DNA of 64,000 bases from Planctomycetota bacterium. GTDB taxonomy: Bacteria > Planctomycetota > UBA1135 > UBA2386. The position numbers and the translations under genes are program-made. The DNA lies in the NCBI GenBank assembly GCA_016794425.1, contig JAEUHR010000023.1, positions 186,001-250,000 of the forward strand, written 5' to 3'. Below are positions 34,327-42,806 of the stretch, piece by piece (within the stretch, counting starts at the first letter, position 1; each line of letters starts with the position of its first letter). Under the pieces are notes generated by a model. It saw only the letters and a list, made by a program, of their open reading frames with translations, ran no database searches and was not told where the DNA came from.

Positions 34327-35559
34327 TCAGCGCGCCGAGGGTCGGCGGCGCGCCTCCGGCTCGACGTCGAGCGGCGGCGGCACCAGCACGCCGGCGAACA
34401 ACAGCCCGGCGACGATCGCGCCGCCGACCAGCAGCATGCGGAACGCGAACGGTGCGCTCGACGCGAAGTCGCCGGTCAGGGCGGTCGTGAGCCCGCTGAG
34501 GCCGAGACTCCCCGGCACCAGCAGCAAGAGCCCGGGCGTGCGCACGGTGGCGGCCGGCTGCCGCCAGCCGCGCGCGTGCAGGTTGGCCAGCGCCGCGACC
34601 GCGAGCGCACCGACGCAGGCGCCGAGTTCGTCGCCGAGCCAGCCGCTGCCGAGCCGCGCGCCGCCGAAGCCGGTGGCCATCGCCGCCAGCACCCACGGCG
34701 CCTGGCGCCACGACGCGCGCAGCAGCACGACGAACGCGAACCAGTTGGCGCCGAGGCCGAGCACGCACCAGCCGAGCCCGAGCCGGACCGGCGCCGCGAC
34801 CGGGGCCGGACCGAACGCCAGCGCCGCCAGCCGGTCGCCGAGGCCGATGCCGATCGCCATCGTCAGCAGCACGGCCAGTGTGCCGAGCAGCCGCGCGCTG
34901 CCGGCCGCGAGGTGGCGCACCGACAGTTCCGCCAGTGCGGTCGTGAACGACAGGCCCGGCAGCAGCACGACGATCGCCGCCATCGTCGCGATCGGCGCAT
35001 GCACCGGCGGCCACGCGACCGCGGCCGCGGCCGCGACGAACGCGACGACGAGGCATGCCAGCGCCGACTGCACGTCGCCGAGGCCGGGCCGACGGCGCGC
35101 CGCGATGCCGATCGCCGCGACGGCGGCACCGGCCAGCGCAGCGACCGCGGCCTCACGACCGCCGCCGCCGAACAGCACCGCGGCACCGGCGCCGGCCGCG
35201 GTGTGCGCCAGCAGGTCGAGCCACGCGTTGCCGCGCGCCGCCGCCGCCAGCACGGCGCGCACGTCGCCGAGGCCTTCGGTCGGCGTGCGTTCGCCGCGCA
35301 CCACCCGATCGCGGATCGCGTACAGCGCCGCCAGCCGCGCGAGGTCGTGGTCGCCCGGCGCGACGCGCGTCAGCACCGTCTGCGGCGTGGCCCCGGCCGG
35401 ACCGATCGCGCTGAAGATCGCGGTCGGCGTGGCGAAGAAGCTGCCCTCGAGCCCGAGCGCGCGGCAGCACGCGTCCATCGTGTCCTCGACGCGATAGGCC
35501 GGGCTGCCGAGCGCGTGCATCGCACGGCCGAGCTCGAGCACGAACTGCTGCGCGGTCAC
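34327..35559 (-). CDS. threonine/serine exporter (ThrE family)
   Basis: A 410-residue inner-membrane protein joining two parts: an N-terminal ThrE domain (about 1-260; VTAQQFVLELGRAMHALGSPAYRVED, then the characteristic loop with VLLPGLSFTTALAELSVRHL) and a C-terminal ThrE-2/DUF3815-like domain (about 280-400; ANWFAFVVLL, LLVPGSLGLSGLTTAL). The G-x-x-L-P-G signature appears twice. About ten membrane helices are visible. I set the start at GTG 35559; a later ATG (residue 14) is an alternative. The function, threonine/serine export, follows from the Corynebacterium family, and the direction of transport here is not known. Confidence 0.85.
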   Translation of the reverse strand: MTAQQFVLELGRAMHALGSPAYRVEDTMDACCRALGLEGSFFATPTAIFSAIGPAGATPQTVLTRVAPGDHDLARLAALYAIRDRVVRGERTPTEGLGDVRAVLAAAARGNAWLDLLAHTAAGAGAAVLFGGGGREAAVAALAGAAVAAIGIAARRRPGLGDVQSALACLVVAFVAAAAAVAWPPVHAPIATMAAIVVLLPGLSFTTALAELSVRHLAAGSARLLGTLAVLLTMAIGIGLGDRLAALAFGPAPVAAPVRLGLGWCVLGLGANWFAFVVLLRASWRQAPWVLAAMATGFGGARLGSGWLGDELGACVGALAVAALANLHARGWRQPAATVRTPGLLLLVPGSLGLSGLTTALTGDFASSAPFAFRMLLVGGAIVAGLLFAGVLVPPPLDVEPEARRRPSAR

Positions 35560-35647
35560 GTCGCGCAGCGTAGCGGCAGGCGGCAGCCGAATTCGCGGCG
35601 GGTGCCATGCCGCGCGGGATCGAGTTGGCCTCGTGCGAGCCCGCGAT

Positions 35648-37663
35648 TCAGCGTTCGTGCCGCGGGTACCGCCAGACGCCCAGGTTCGAGCGCGACCACT
35701 CGTAGAAGAAGCGGATGCCCCGGTCGGAATCGCTCGCTCCCGAGCCACCCATCTCGGCGTTCGGCCCGGTGCCCATGACACCACGCACGTCCTCGACGTA
35801 GGTCGTGCGGAACAGGATCGCCAATCGTGGTTCTGCGAGGGCCGCGCGCCACAGCGCATCGAGGCGCGTGAGGCTCTGTGCCGTGAACAGGCCCTCGTTG
35901 CCGCTGGCGTCCTCGTCGGGAGTCTCGGTGTTGACGACGAAGCCGTGGTCCGGCAGCGGCATCGCCTCGTGGATCATCATCACGTCGGCGCCCGGGTAGT
36001 CGACCGGGGACCCGTTCAGGTGGTTCGGCACGATGCCGACTTCGATGTCGGGAGCGACGGCGTGGAACCAGCCCGTGAGTCGCGCCTTCTTGGCGGCGCC
36101 GTCGGGCTCGCGGAACACCTCGTGGTCGATTCGCGTCGGGTGGTGGAACTCCTGGAACAGATTCACGATGACGTTGCGCAGGCCGCGCGTCTGCAGCAGT
36201 GCAGCGGTCTGCTCGATCGCGCGCCGCACGGCCGCCTCGTCGCGCAGCAGCTGGTCCTTGCGCGGCATCATCAGCACCACCAGCACGACCATGCCGCGGC
36301 GGTCGGCTTCGCGCACGACGAGTTCGAGACGGCGCGCGAACGCCGGGATCAGCATGCCGTCACCGGTGAATGCGTTCGGGCCGGCATCGACGTCCGGAAA
36401 GCCGCCGTTGGTGCCCTGCAGTGCAACGCTGATCAGGTTGATCCCGTGCGCTGCCATGTTGTCGAGGTTGGCGACGAACCGCTGGGTCACCGCGGGGCTC
36501 AGCAGGGCGTTGTTGCAGCGCAAGCCCCACAGACGCACCTCCTCGCCACCGAGGAACGCGCGCTCGCCGCGGACTTCGAACTCTCGCGTCGGCGTCGGCG
36601 CCGAGGCCGCTGCTGCAGCGCCGTCCGTGGTGGCGACCGGTTCGTGTCGCGGGTAGCGCCAGCGACCGATGGTGTCGCGCACCCACTCGTAGTAGCAACG
36701 CACGCCGCGATTGCCGGCGGTGTCGCCGGCGCCGCCGATTTCGGGATGCGGAGCCGTACCGCTGAAGTTGCCGATGCCCTGCACGAACGCCGCATGGAAG
36801 AACATCACCGCGTTCGGTGCCGCGCGGTAGCGCTCCCAGTCGGCACGCATCGCGTCGAACTGCCCCGGGGTGAACACGCCGTCGTTCTCGTAGGCGTCGC
36901 GCTTCTGCGTCTCCACGTTGACGACAAACCCGTCCGGGGGAATCGCCATGCTCTTCTGCACGATGCGCACGTCCATGCCGGGGTAGCTGTCGGTCGTCGT
37001 CGATTTCTCGTACGGGCAGACACCGACCTCGATCCCCGCACTGGCATCGTGGAACCACCGGGTCAGCTGCGCCTTCTTCGCGGCACCGTCGGGCTCCCGC
37101 AACAGCGGCTGGTCGGCGCGATCGGTGTGGTCGAACTCGTGCGCGAGGTCGACGAACACGTTGCGCAGACCGCGTGACTGCAGGAACTGCGCCGTCTGCT
37201 CGACCGCGCGCCGCACCGCGGCATCCCCTTCGAGCACCTGGTCCTTGCGCGGCGAGAACACGCCGACGCAGACGACCATGCCACGCTGGTCGCACTCTCG
37301 GATCAGCCACTCCAGGCGTTCGGCGACGTCGCGCTTCAGCGTGCCGTCGCGACGGAAACCGTTCAGGCCGGCATCCGGATCGGGCCAGCCGCCGTGGCTG
37401 CCCTGCAGGTAGACCGCGATCGCGTTGATGCCGTGCGCGACCATCGTGTCCAGCGCCCGCACGTGGCGCTCGGTCACGGTGCGGCTGTAGAGCGCGTTGC
37501 CGCAGCGCAGCCCCCAGAGGTCGACCTCCTGGCCGCCCAGGAACGCACGCTCGCCGCGCACCTCGAACTCACGCGTCGGCGCGACGGTGACAGCCGCGGG
37601 CGGTTCGGTCTGCGCGACGAGCAGAGACCAGGAAACCACACTCAGTGCGATCAGACGGTGCAT
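35648..37663 (-). CDS. secreted protein of two tandem glycosidase-like (GH-A/TIM-barrel-like) domains
   Basis: A 671-residue exported protein (signal RLIALSVVSWSLLVAQ) made of two clearly homologous halves, about 30-345 and 358-671. Both open with the same words, PTREFEVRGERAFLGG, and keep GLRC.NAL, HGIN.I.V.LQG, the MV.V..PRKDQ strand and W.YPRHE. Each half has a glutamate after a strand that could be a beta-4 acid/base (E176, HEFDH; E505, QEFHH) and another in a position of a beta-7 nucleophile (E251, VVNVETQ; E580, VVNTETP), both exactly 329 residues apart. This fits cellulase/GH5-like hydrolases but is inference. It lies 8 nt after the TonB receptor. Confidence 0.75.
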   Translation of the reverse strand: MHRLIALSVVSWSLLVAQTEPPAAVTVAPTREFEVRGERAFLGGQEVDLWGLRCGNALYSRTVTERHVRALDTMVAHGINAIAVYLQGSHGGWPDPDAGLNGFRRDGTLKRDVAERLEWLIRECDQRGMVVCVGVFSPRKDQVLEGDAAVRRAVEQTAQFLQSRGLRNVFVDLAHEFDHTDRADQPLLREPDGAAKKAQLTRWFHDASAGIEVGVCPYEKSTTTDSYPGMDVRIVQKSMAIPPDGFVVNVETQKRDAYENDGVFTPGQFDAMRADWERYRAAPNAVMFFHAAFVQGIGNFSGTAPHPEIGGAGDTAGNRGVRCYYEWVRDTIGRWRYPRHEPVATTDGAAAAASAPTPTREFEVRGERAFLGGEEVRLWGLRCNNALLSPAVTQRFVANLDNMAAHGINLISVALQGTNGGFPDVDAGPNAFTGDGMLIPAFARRLELVVREADRRGMVVLVVLMMPRKDQLLRDEAAVRRAIEQTAALLQTRGLRNVIVNLFQEFHHPTRIDHEVFREPDGAAKKARLTGWFHAVAPDIEVGIVPNHLNGSPVDYPGADVMMIHEAMPLPDHGFVVNTETPDEDASGNEGLFTAQSLTRLDALWRAALAEPRLAILFRTTYVEDVRGVMGTGPNAEMGGSGASDSDRGIRFFYEWSRSNLGVWRYPRHER

Positions 37664-37671
37664 GGTCGGGT

Positions 37672-39843
37672 TCAGAACGTGTGCGTGACGCCGAGCTGGA
37701 ACACCAGGCTGGCCGGGGCGCCGGGGAAGATGCCGCGCGCCGTGCGCGGCTCGAAGTACTGCTCGTCGAGGATGTTCCTGCCGCCGATAATCAGCGTGAA
37801 CTCGTCGGTGTCGCCGAGTCTGGTGTCCCAGCCGATGCCGGCGTTCCAGAGCGCATACGACGGTCGGATGCCCGCGGTGCCGTTCGCGGTCAGGTTGCGC
37901 GTGTTGGCGGCATCGGTGAAGGCGGGACCGACGTAGCTGCCGTCGATCGACAACCACACGCCACTGCTCTCGTGGCGATAGCGCGCGCCCCAGGACGCGA
38001 GCCAGCGCGGCGCACCGGCGAAGCGATTGCCGTCGAACTCGCCATCGGTGAACTTCGAGTCGTTCCACGCCGTCGCGCCCCACAACTCGACTCCGGCGAG
38101 GCCGATGGCTCCGAGTTCCGAGGTCAGGGCGAGTTCGACGCCGCGATGGCGCGACGAGCCGGCATTCACGAACACGTCGAACTGGTTCGGGTCCTGCACC
38201 AGCCGGTCGCTGTAGTCGATGTGGTACAGCGTCACATCGGTGCCGAGCAGACCGTCGAGCCCGCGCGTGCGGGAGCCGACCTCGTAGACCCAGGCGTACT
38301 GGGCGCTGACGTCCTGCGGATTGCTGGTGATCGAGATCTGGGGCGCCTGTGGCGCGGCGAAGGTGCTCTGTACGCCGCCGAACAGCGACCAGGTCTCGGT
38401 GAGCCGCCGCGCCAGCGTCAGTCCCGGCAGCACTTCGGTGAAGTTCTTCTCCACGCCGACGCCGTTGATGCGGTTCTTCGCGTCGATCTGCACGTACTCG
38501 AGGCGCACGCCGGGCGTGACGGTCCAGTCGTCCAGACGGAACGTGTTCTCGATCCACGCCGAGGCCGTGTAGTAGTCGTACTGCTCTTCACTGCGGCGGA
38601 TCTGCGACGTGCCGTTCGGGAAGTACCGGGAGACGGTGCGCACGATGTCTTCCTGCAGGTAACGCAGGCCGACGTGCAGTTCGCCGGTGCCGCCAGCCAC
38701 CGCGTACGAGTGCGTCAACTGCGGCTGCACTGCGGCGGTGCGCATCGGCCGCGGCGTCGTCTGGATGAACTGCAGGTTGCCCGTCAGGCCGTAGAAAGTC
38801 GGTGAGCCGAGGAAGAACGTCCGATTGCCGTCGTACCAGTAGGTGATCAGTTCGAACAACGTGTCGCGATCGACGTCCCACTCGAGCTTGAGGTTGGCGC
38901 GATCCTGTTCGCCCCTGAACCGGTTCTGCGGCGAGAGCGTCTGCTTCGGATCACGCTCGTATTCCGCCAGCGACAGGCCGTCGGCCAGATGCGTGTCGTC
39001 CTCGTAGGTCTCGAACTGACCGAGCAGGCGCACGGAGTCGGACAGGCGATAGCTCGACTTCAGCGCGTAGTTCTCGATCGTGTAGTCGCCGCCGTCGCGG
39101 AACGTCTCCCCGTCCTTGTAGACGGCTTCCACCAGCACGCCGAGCGGCCCCTCGGTGCCACCGGTCGCGGCGTAGAGCGACGCGTTCTCGAACGTGTCGT
39201 AGCGCAACCGCGTGTGCACCATCGTGCGTTCCGGGATCGGCCGCGTCAGGAAGTTGATGACGCCACTGACGTTGTTGGGCCCGTAGCGCACCGCGCCGCC
39301 ACCGCGCTGGATGTCGACGGCGTGCACGCGTTCGAGGGTGAACGGGAACAGCGAGTTGCCAGGGCCGCCGTACGGCGCCGGTGCCAGCGGAATGCCGTCG
39401 ACGTACATGCCGAGGTTGATCGAACGCCAGGCGCCCTCGGCACCGTTGGTCACGCCGCGCAGCGACAGGTTGGGCAGCGAGTCCGAACCGGTCTCCTCCT
39501 GCAGGAACACGCCGGGCGAGCGCCGCAGCAGTTCCTGGATGTTCATCGCGCCACTGGTGCGCGCCTCGCGCGGACCGATCAGGTCACGCCCGCCACCGTG
39601 GTCGATCGGCACTTCCTCGAGGTCGCGATCGCCACCGGTCTCGGACTCGGTGACGAGCACCTCCGGCAGGCGCGTGCCGACCTCGGCGGCCGGCGGCTGG
39701 GCGGGCGGTGACGACGCCGGCGGCTGCTGTCGCGGTTGCTGTGGCAGCGGCTGCTGCGCGGGCGCTGCCGCGGCGATCGTGGCTGCGGCCAGCGACAGCA
39801 AGAGCAGGGAGCAGACGGGACGAGGGCGATCGGTGGGACGCAT
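37672..39843 (-). CDS. TonB-dependent outer-membrane receptor (FecA-like)
   Basis: A 723-residue beta-barrel receptor with a plug domain. The signal peptide is SLLLLSLAAATIAAAAPAQQ, then a Pro/Gln-rich linker and a TonB-box-like LPEVLVTES. The plug contains SGAMNIQELLRRSPGVFLQ, PNLSLRGVTNGAEG, and GAVRYGPNNVSGVINF; the chain ends in ...QLGVTHTF, the aromatic C-terminal residue needed for barrel insertion. Similarity to iron(III)-dicitrate-type receptors (RGVGGxRYG phrase) suggests siderophore or iron transport, though a carbohydrate could be imagined from the glycosidase-like gene that follows. The divergent tonB gene could supply energy. No Fur box is seen in the 245-nt gap. Confidence 0.88.
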   Translation of the reverse strand: MRPTDRPRPVCSLLLLSLAAATIAAAAPAQQPLPQQPRQQPPASSPPAQPPAAEVGTRLPEVLVTESETGGDRDLEEVPIDHGGGRDLIGPREARTSGAMNIQELLRRSPGVFLQEETGSDSLPNLSLRGVTNGAEGAWRSINLGMYVDGIPLAPAPYGGPGNSLFPFTLERVHAVDIQRGGGAVRYGPNNVSGVINFLTRPIPERTMVHTRLRYDTFENASLYAATGGTEGPLGVLVEAVYKDGETFRDGGDYTIENYALKSSYRLSDSVRLLGQFETYEDDTHLADGLSLAEYERDPKQTLSPQNRFRGEQDRANLKLEWDVDRDTLFELITYWYDGNRTFFLGSPTFYGLTGNLQFIQTTPRPMRTAAVQPQLTHSYAVAGGTGELHVGLRYLQEDIVRTVSRYFPNGTSQIRRSEEQYDYYTASAWIENTFRLDDWTVTPGVRLEYVQIDAKNRINGVGVEKNFTEVLPGLTLARRLTETWSLFGGVQSTFAAPQAPQISITSNPQDVSAQYAWVYEVGSRTRGLDGLLGTDVTLYHIDYSDRLVQDPNQFDVFVNAGSSRHRGVELALTSELGAIGLAGVELWGATAWNDSKFTDGEFDGNRFAGAPRWLASWGARYRHESSGVWLSIDGSYVGPAFTDAANTRNLTANGTAGIRPSYALWNAGIGWDTRLGDTDEFTLIIGGRNILDEQYFEPRTARGIFPGAPASLVFQLGVTHTF

Positions 39844-40088
39844 CGACGTGTGGCGGCAGGCCGGCGTGGCGCAGGCAGAGGGTGACCGGTGAGGGCAAAG
39901 CACGTACCGGGACCCGAGTGTCGAGCGACCTCCGGCGCTGCCCGGGAGCACCGCGCGCGCGCGTCCACGCGTACCCGATCGATGACACGCTGCTACGCGC
40001 CCGTTGCGCCACGGCCTGCACACCTAGGGCGCGCGCAGCGACGACCACTGCGACAAGGGCCGGGGCATGCGCGTTGCTCGGTCCGACC

Positions 40089-40766
40089 GTGTCCAAGTTC
40101 GTCCGCACCACGACGCGCCGTCGGCGACCTCGGTCGCCAGCACCGGTCGTGTGCTCGCTCGTGCTGCATGCCACGTGGATCGGCGGCGCTGCGGCCGCCG
40201 CCGCGTGGCAGACGCACCCTGCACACCGACCGCCGGTCGTGTTCGCGGTCGAAGCCACGCAGGCCAGCGAGGCGGCGGTGCCTGCGCTGCCGTCTTGCGA
40301 AGTGCTCCGCGAACCGGCCGACGAACCGGACTCGCTGTCCACGCCGCCTGCCACGGACGCACCAGCGCCGCCGGAGCCGGGCCCGGCCCCGATCCTGCAA
40401 CCGCCGCCTGCGGCGCCGGCCCCCGACTGGCTGCATCGGGTCGTCGTGCGCCCTGCGGCCGCGCCGCCGCCCGCGGCGGCTGCTGCAGCCGCGATCACGC
40501 GTCCGGAAGTGCCGGTGCCGCTGCCCGGCCACAACCCGAGTCCCGATTACCCGCCGGCCGCGCGGCGGCGCGGGGTCGAAGGTCAGGTCGTGGTCCGCAT
40601 CGACGTAGCCGGGGACGGCAGCGTGCAGGCCTGCACGGTGCGGATCAGCAGCGGCAGCACGTTGCTCGACGACGCGGCGCTGCGCGCGGCGCGGCGCTGG
40701 CGTTTCACGAACGGACCCGGTGTCGTCGAACAGCCGTTCCGCTTCGAACTGGCTCGGGCGCAGTGA
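40089..40766 (+). CDS. tonB: TonB family energy transducer
   Basis: A 225-residue protein from the GTG at 40089, chosen because the membrane helix follows shortly: VVCSLVLHATWIGGAAAAAAW (about 20-40). A long proline-rich periplasmic linker (PAPPEPGPAPILQPPP) leads to the C-terminal TonB domain: PSPDYPPAARRRGVEGQVVV, VQACTVRISSGSTLLDDAAL and RRWRF. It couples inner-membrane proton force to outer-membrane receptors such as the one encoded on the divergent strand 245 nt away. ExbB/ExbD are not in the window. Confidence 0.85.
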   Translation: MSKFVRTTTRRRRPRSPAPVVCSLVLHATWIGGAAAAAAWQTHPAHRPPVVFAVEATQASEAAVPALPSCEVLREPADEPDSLSTPPATDAPAPPEPGPAPILQPPPAAPAPDWLHRVVVRPAAAPPPAAAAAAAITRPEVPVPLPGHNPSPDYPPAARRRGVEGQVVVRIDVAGDGSVQACTVRISSGSTLLDDAALRAARRWRFTNGPGVVEQPFRFELARAQ

Positions 40767-40784
40767 CCGCGGTCCGGCGCCGGC

Positions 40785-41180
40785 TCAGCGCAGGCTTTCG
40801 ATGCGACCGGCAGCGTCGACGATCTGCGTGATGCGCAGGCCGTAGGCGTCGTCGACCAGGACCACCTCACCGCGCGCGACGAGCTTGCCGTTGACGCGCA
40901 GGTCGACCGGCTCTTCGGCCTTCTTGTCGAGCGCGATCACGCTGCCCGGCACGAGCCGCAGCACGTCGTCGAGGCTCATCTGCGCGCGCCCGACTTCGAC
41001 CGAGATCGGGATCTCGACGTCGAGCAGCAGGTCGAGGTTGCGCGCCTGTTCGGCCTTGGTGCCCGGACCGAGCTGGCCGAACGCGACCGGCTGCACCGCG
41101 GCGGCCGCCAGTTCGGCGGAAGCCTTCGCTACGTCGGCGGCGTTCCAGTCGCCGTGGGTGGGATCGTCCGGGGCACTCAT
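40785..41180 (-). CDS. fliN: flagellar motor switch protein FliN
   Basis: Part of the cytoplasmic C-ring. The 131-residue protein has an N-terminal variable part and a C-terminal SpoA domain: LDLLLDVEIPISVEVGRAQM, LDDVLRLVPGSVIALDK, EPVDLRVNGKLVARGEVVLVDDAYGLRIT. The start overlaps the fliM stop by 4 nt (ATGA). It is the last gene of the flagellar operon, convergent with tonB after 18 nt. Confidence 0.95.
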   Translation of the reverse strand: MSAPDDPTHGDWNAADVAKASAELAAAAVQPVAFGQLGPGTKAEQARNLDLLLDVEIPISVEVGRAQMSLDDVLRLVPGSVIALDKKAEEPVDLRVNGKLVARGEVVLVDDAYGLRITQIVDAAGRIESLR

Positions 41181-42178
41181 CGCGATTCGGCCATGACATC
41201 GGCAACCTGCAGGCCCAACCTGTTGCCGATCCGGCCGACGTGGCCGGTGAACTTGGGCCGGCCGTGGACCGGCACGATCGCCGGTTCGCCGATGCGCGTC
41301 GCCAGCGGAATCACGTCACCGGGCTGCAGCTCGAGCAGCTGGCGCAGCCGGATGCGGGCGCCACCGAGCTGGACGGCGAGGTCCAGCGACACGTCCTTGA
41401 CGGTGCCGGCGACCTTGTCGCGCAGCGCGCCCGGTTCGAGCCGGGCCACCGAGTCGCGCGTGAAGCGGTCCAGCAGCGGCTCCAGCGAGACGAACGGGAT
41501 CAGCAGGCGCAGGTCGCCCATCAGGAAGTCGCCGGTGGACTGGAAGTAGACCGCGAGCACGACGTCCTGCGACGGCAGGATCTGCGCCATCGACGGGTTG
41601 CAGAACCGGTTCTGCAGCGTCCACTTCAGCTTCACGACCTCGGCCAGGCTCTCGCAGATGCGATCGAGGCAGGGCCCGACCAGCGCCTCGGCGACCGTGT
41701 GTTCGGCGGCCGTGAAGTCCTTCGGCACCTTGGTGACCTTGCCGGAGCCGCCGAGGATCCGGTCGACGGCGCCGTACAGCAGGCTCGTGCTGGCCGTGAA
41801 CAACACGGGCAGCCGGAACGGCTCCATCTGCAGTACGTAGATCGACACCGGGCCGGGCAGTTGTTCGAGCCAGCTGCCGAACCGCAGCTGTTCGACCGCG
41901 ACGCAGTCGCAGCGCGTGTCGAGCCGCAGCTTGTCGCTGATCGTCGCCGACAGCAGTTTGCCGGCGCTCTCGAAGTAGCGCTCGAGGCCGCGCAGCTGTT
42001 CGCGCCCGAGCCGGTTCGGCTTCAGCAGGTCGACCGGACTCACCACGACACCCTCGTCGGCCAGCATCGGCGCCGGCACCGGCACGCCGACCTGCGACTC
42101 GTCGGCCATGGTCGTGCCCTCGCTGCGGAACATCTGCAGCAGGGTGTCGATCTCTTCGTTGGTGAGGATCTCGTTCAC
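41177..42178 (-). CDS. fliM: flagellar motor switch protein FliM
   Basis: C-ring protein that receives the chemotaxis signal and, with FliN, sets rotation direction. 333 residues starting at GTG. The N-terminal peptide (MNEILTNEEIDTLLQMF) corresponds to the CheY-P-binding tail (consensus LSQxEIDxLL). A middle domain has GLERYFESAGKLLSA and PMFRLPVL-like segments (EPFRLPVLFTAS), and a C-terminal SpoA domain ends the protein. It lies 10 nt behind fliL and overlaps fliN. Confidence 0.95.
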   Translation of the reverse strand: MNEILTNEEIDTLLQMFRSEGTTMADESQVGVPVPAPMLADEGVVVSPVDLLKPNRLGREQLRGLERYFESAGKLLSATISDKLRLDTRCDCVAVEQLRFGSWLEQLPGPVSIYVLQMEPFRLPVLFTASTSLLYGAVDRILGGSGKVTKVPKDFTAAEHTVAEALVGPCLDRICESLAEVVKLKWTLQNRFCNPSMAQILPSQDVVLAVYFQSTGDFLMGDLRLLIPFVSLEPLLDRFTRDSVARLEPGALRDKVAGTVKDVSLDLAVQLGGARIRLRQLLELQPGDVIPLATRIGEPAIVPVHGRPKFTGHVGRIGNRLGLQVADVMAESR

Positions 42179-42188
42179 GGTGCGACGA

Positions 42189-42707
42189 TCACTGCATCAG
42201 CCACTTGGTCCACATCACGCGACTGACGCGCGCCAGCTTCTGGCCGTCCTGGTCCGGGAACAGCGTCTGGTCGAGGTCGTCGATCAGGTCCTTCTCGAGC
42301 ATGCGCACGCCGGACTCGGAGTTCAGCTCCTCCATGCTGCGCGTCTTCAGCAGCAGCAGCACGTTCGAGTTGGCGAGCTCCCAGTGCTCCTTGATCTGCT
42401 CGAATGCGGCCTCTTCCTGGTCCTCGCGCACGCGGTAGACGAACTTCAGCGCGACGCGCCCGATGCCCTTGCCGGCCTTGGTGCGCGGGTTGAACTCGTG
42501 CTGGATCGGATCCGGATGCGTGACGTCGAGCATCTCCCAGACCTTGACCGGCTGGGCGACCTCGACGGTCTTCGGCGGCACGGCGAAGACCACGCCGGCA
42601 CCGCCGACGATCGCGCCCACGGCCACCAGCACGAGCGGCGGGAGGCCCTTCTTCTTCTTGCCGCCGTCCGCTTTCGCGTCGGCTTCGGTTTTCTTCTCTT
42701 CGGCCAC
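42189..42707 (-). CDS. fliL: flagellar basal body-associated protein FliL
   Basis: Single-pass membrane protein around the stator. The 172-residue chain starts at GTG: lysine-rich cytoplasmic tail (EEKKTEADAKADGGKKKKG), one helix (LPPLVLVAVGAIVGGAGVVFAV) and a periplasmic domain with RNTRTK-like FNPRTKAGKGIGRVALKFVY. It differs from the E. coli protein by a longer periplasmic part ending MWTKWLMQ. 99 nt separate it from the upstream MotE-like gene, wide for this operon; no promoter was recognised there. Confidence 0.85.
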   Translation of the reverse strand: MAEEKKTEADAKADGGKKKKGLPPLVLVAVGAIVGGAGVVFAVPPKTVEVAQPVKVWEMLDVTHPDPIQHEFNPRTKAGKGIGRVALKFVYRVREDQEEAAFEQIKEHWELANSNVLLLLKTRSMEELNSESGVRMLEKDLIDDLDQTLFPDQDGQKLARVSRVMWTKWLMQ

Positions 42708-42806
42708 GTTGTGTCACTCCGGGCTGCCGATCCCTGCCGCGACCTTCATCGGCCGGACGCCGGCGCAGTGTTGAACTCTTCCACGCTCGCGCACGGCCCT
42801 GCCGGT

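Noticed and set aside
39953-39963. Alternating GC run (possible Z-DNA)
   Set aside because: It is short (about 11 nt) and such runs are frequent in 70% GC DNA.
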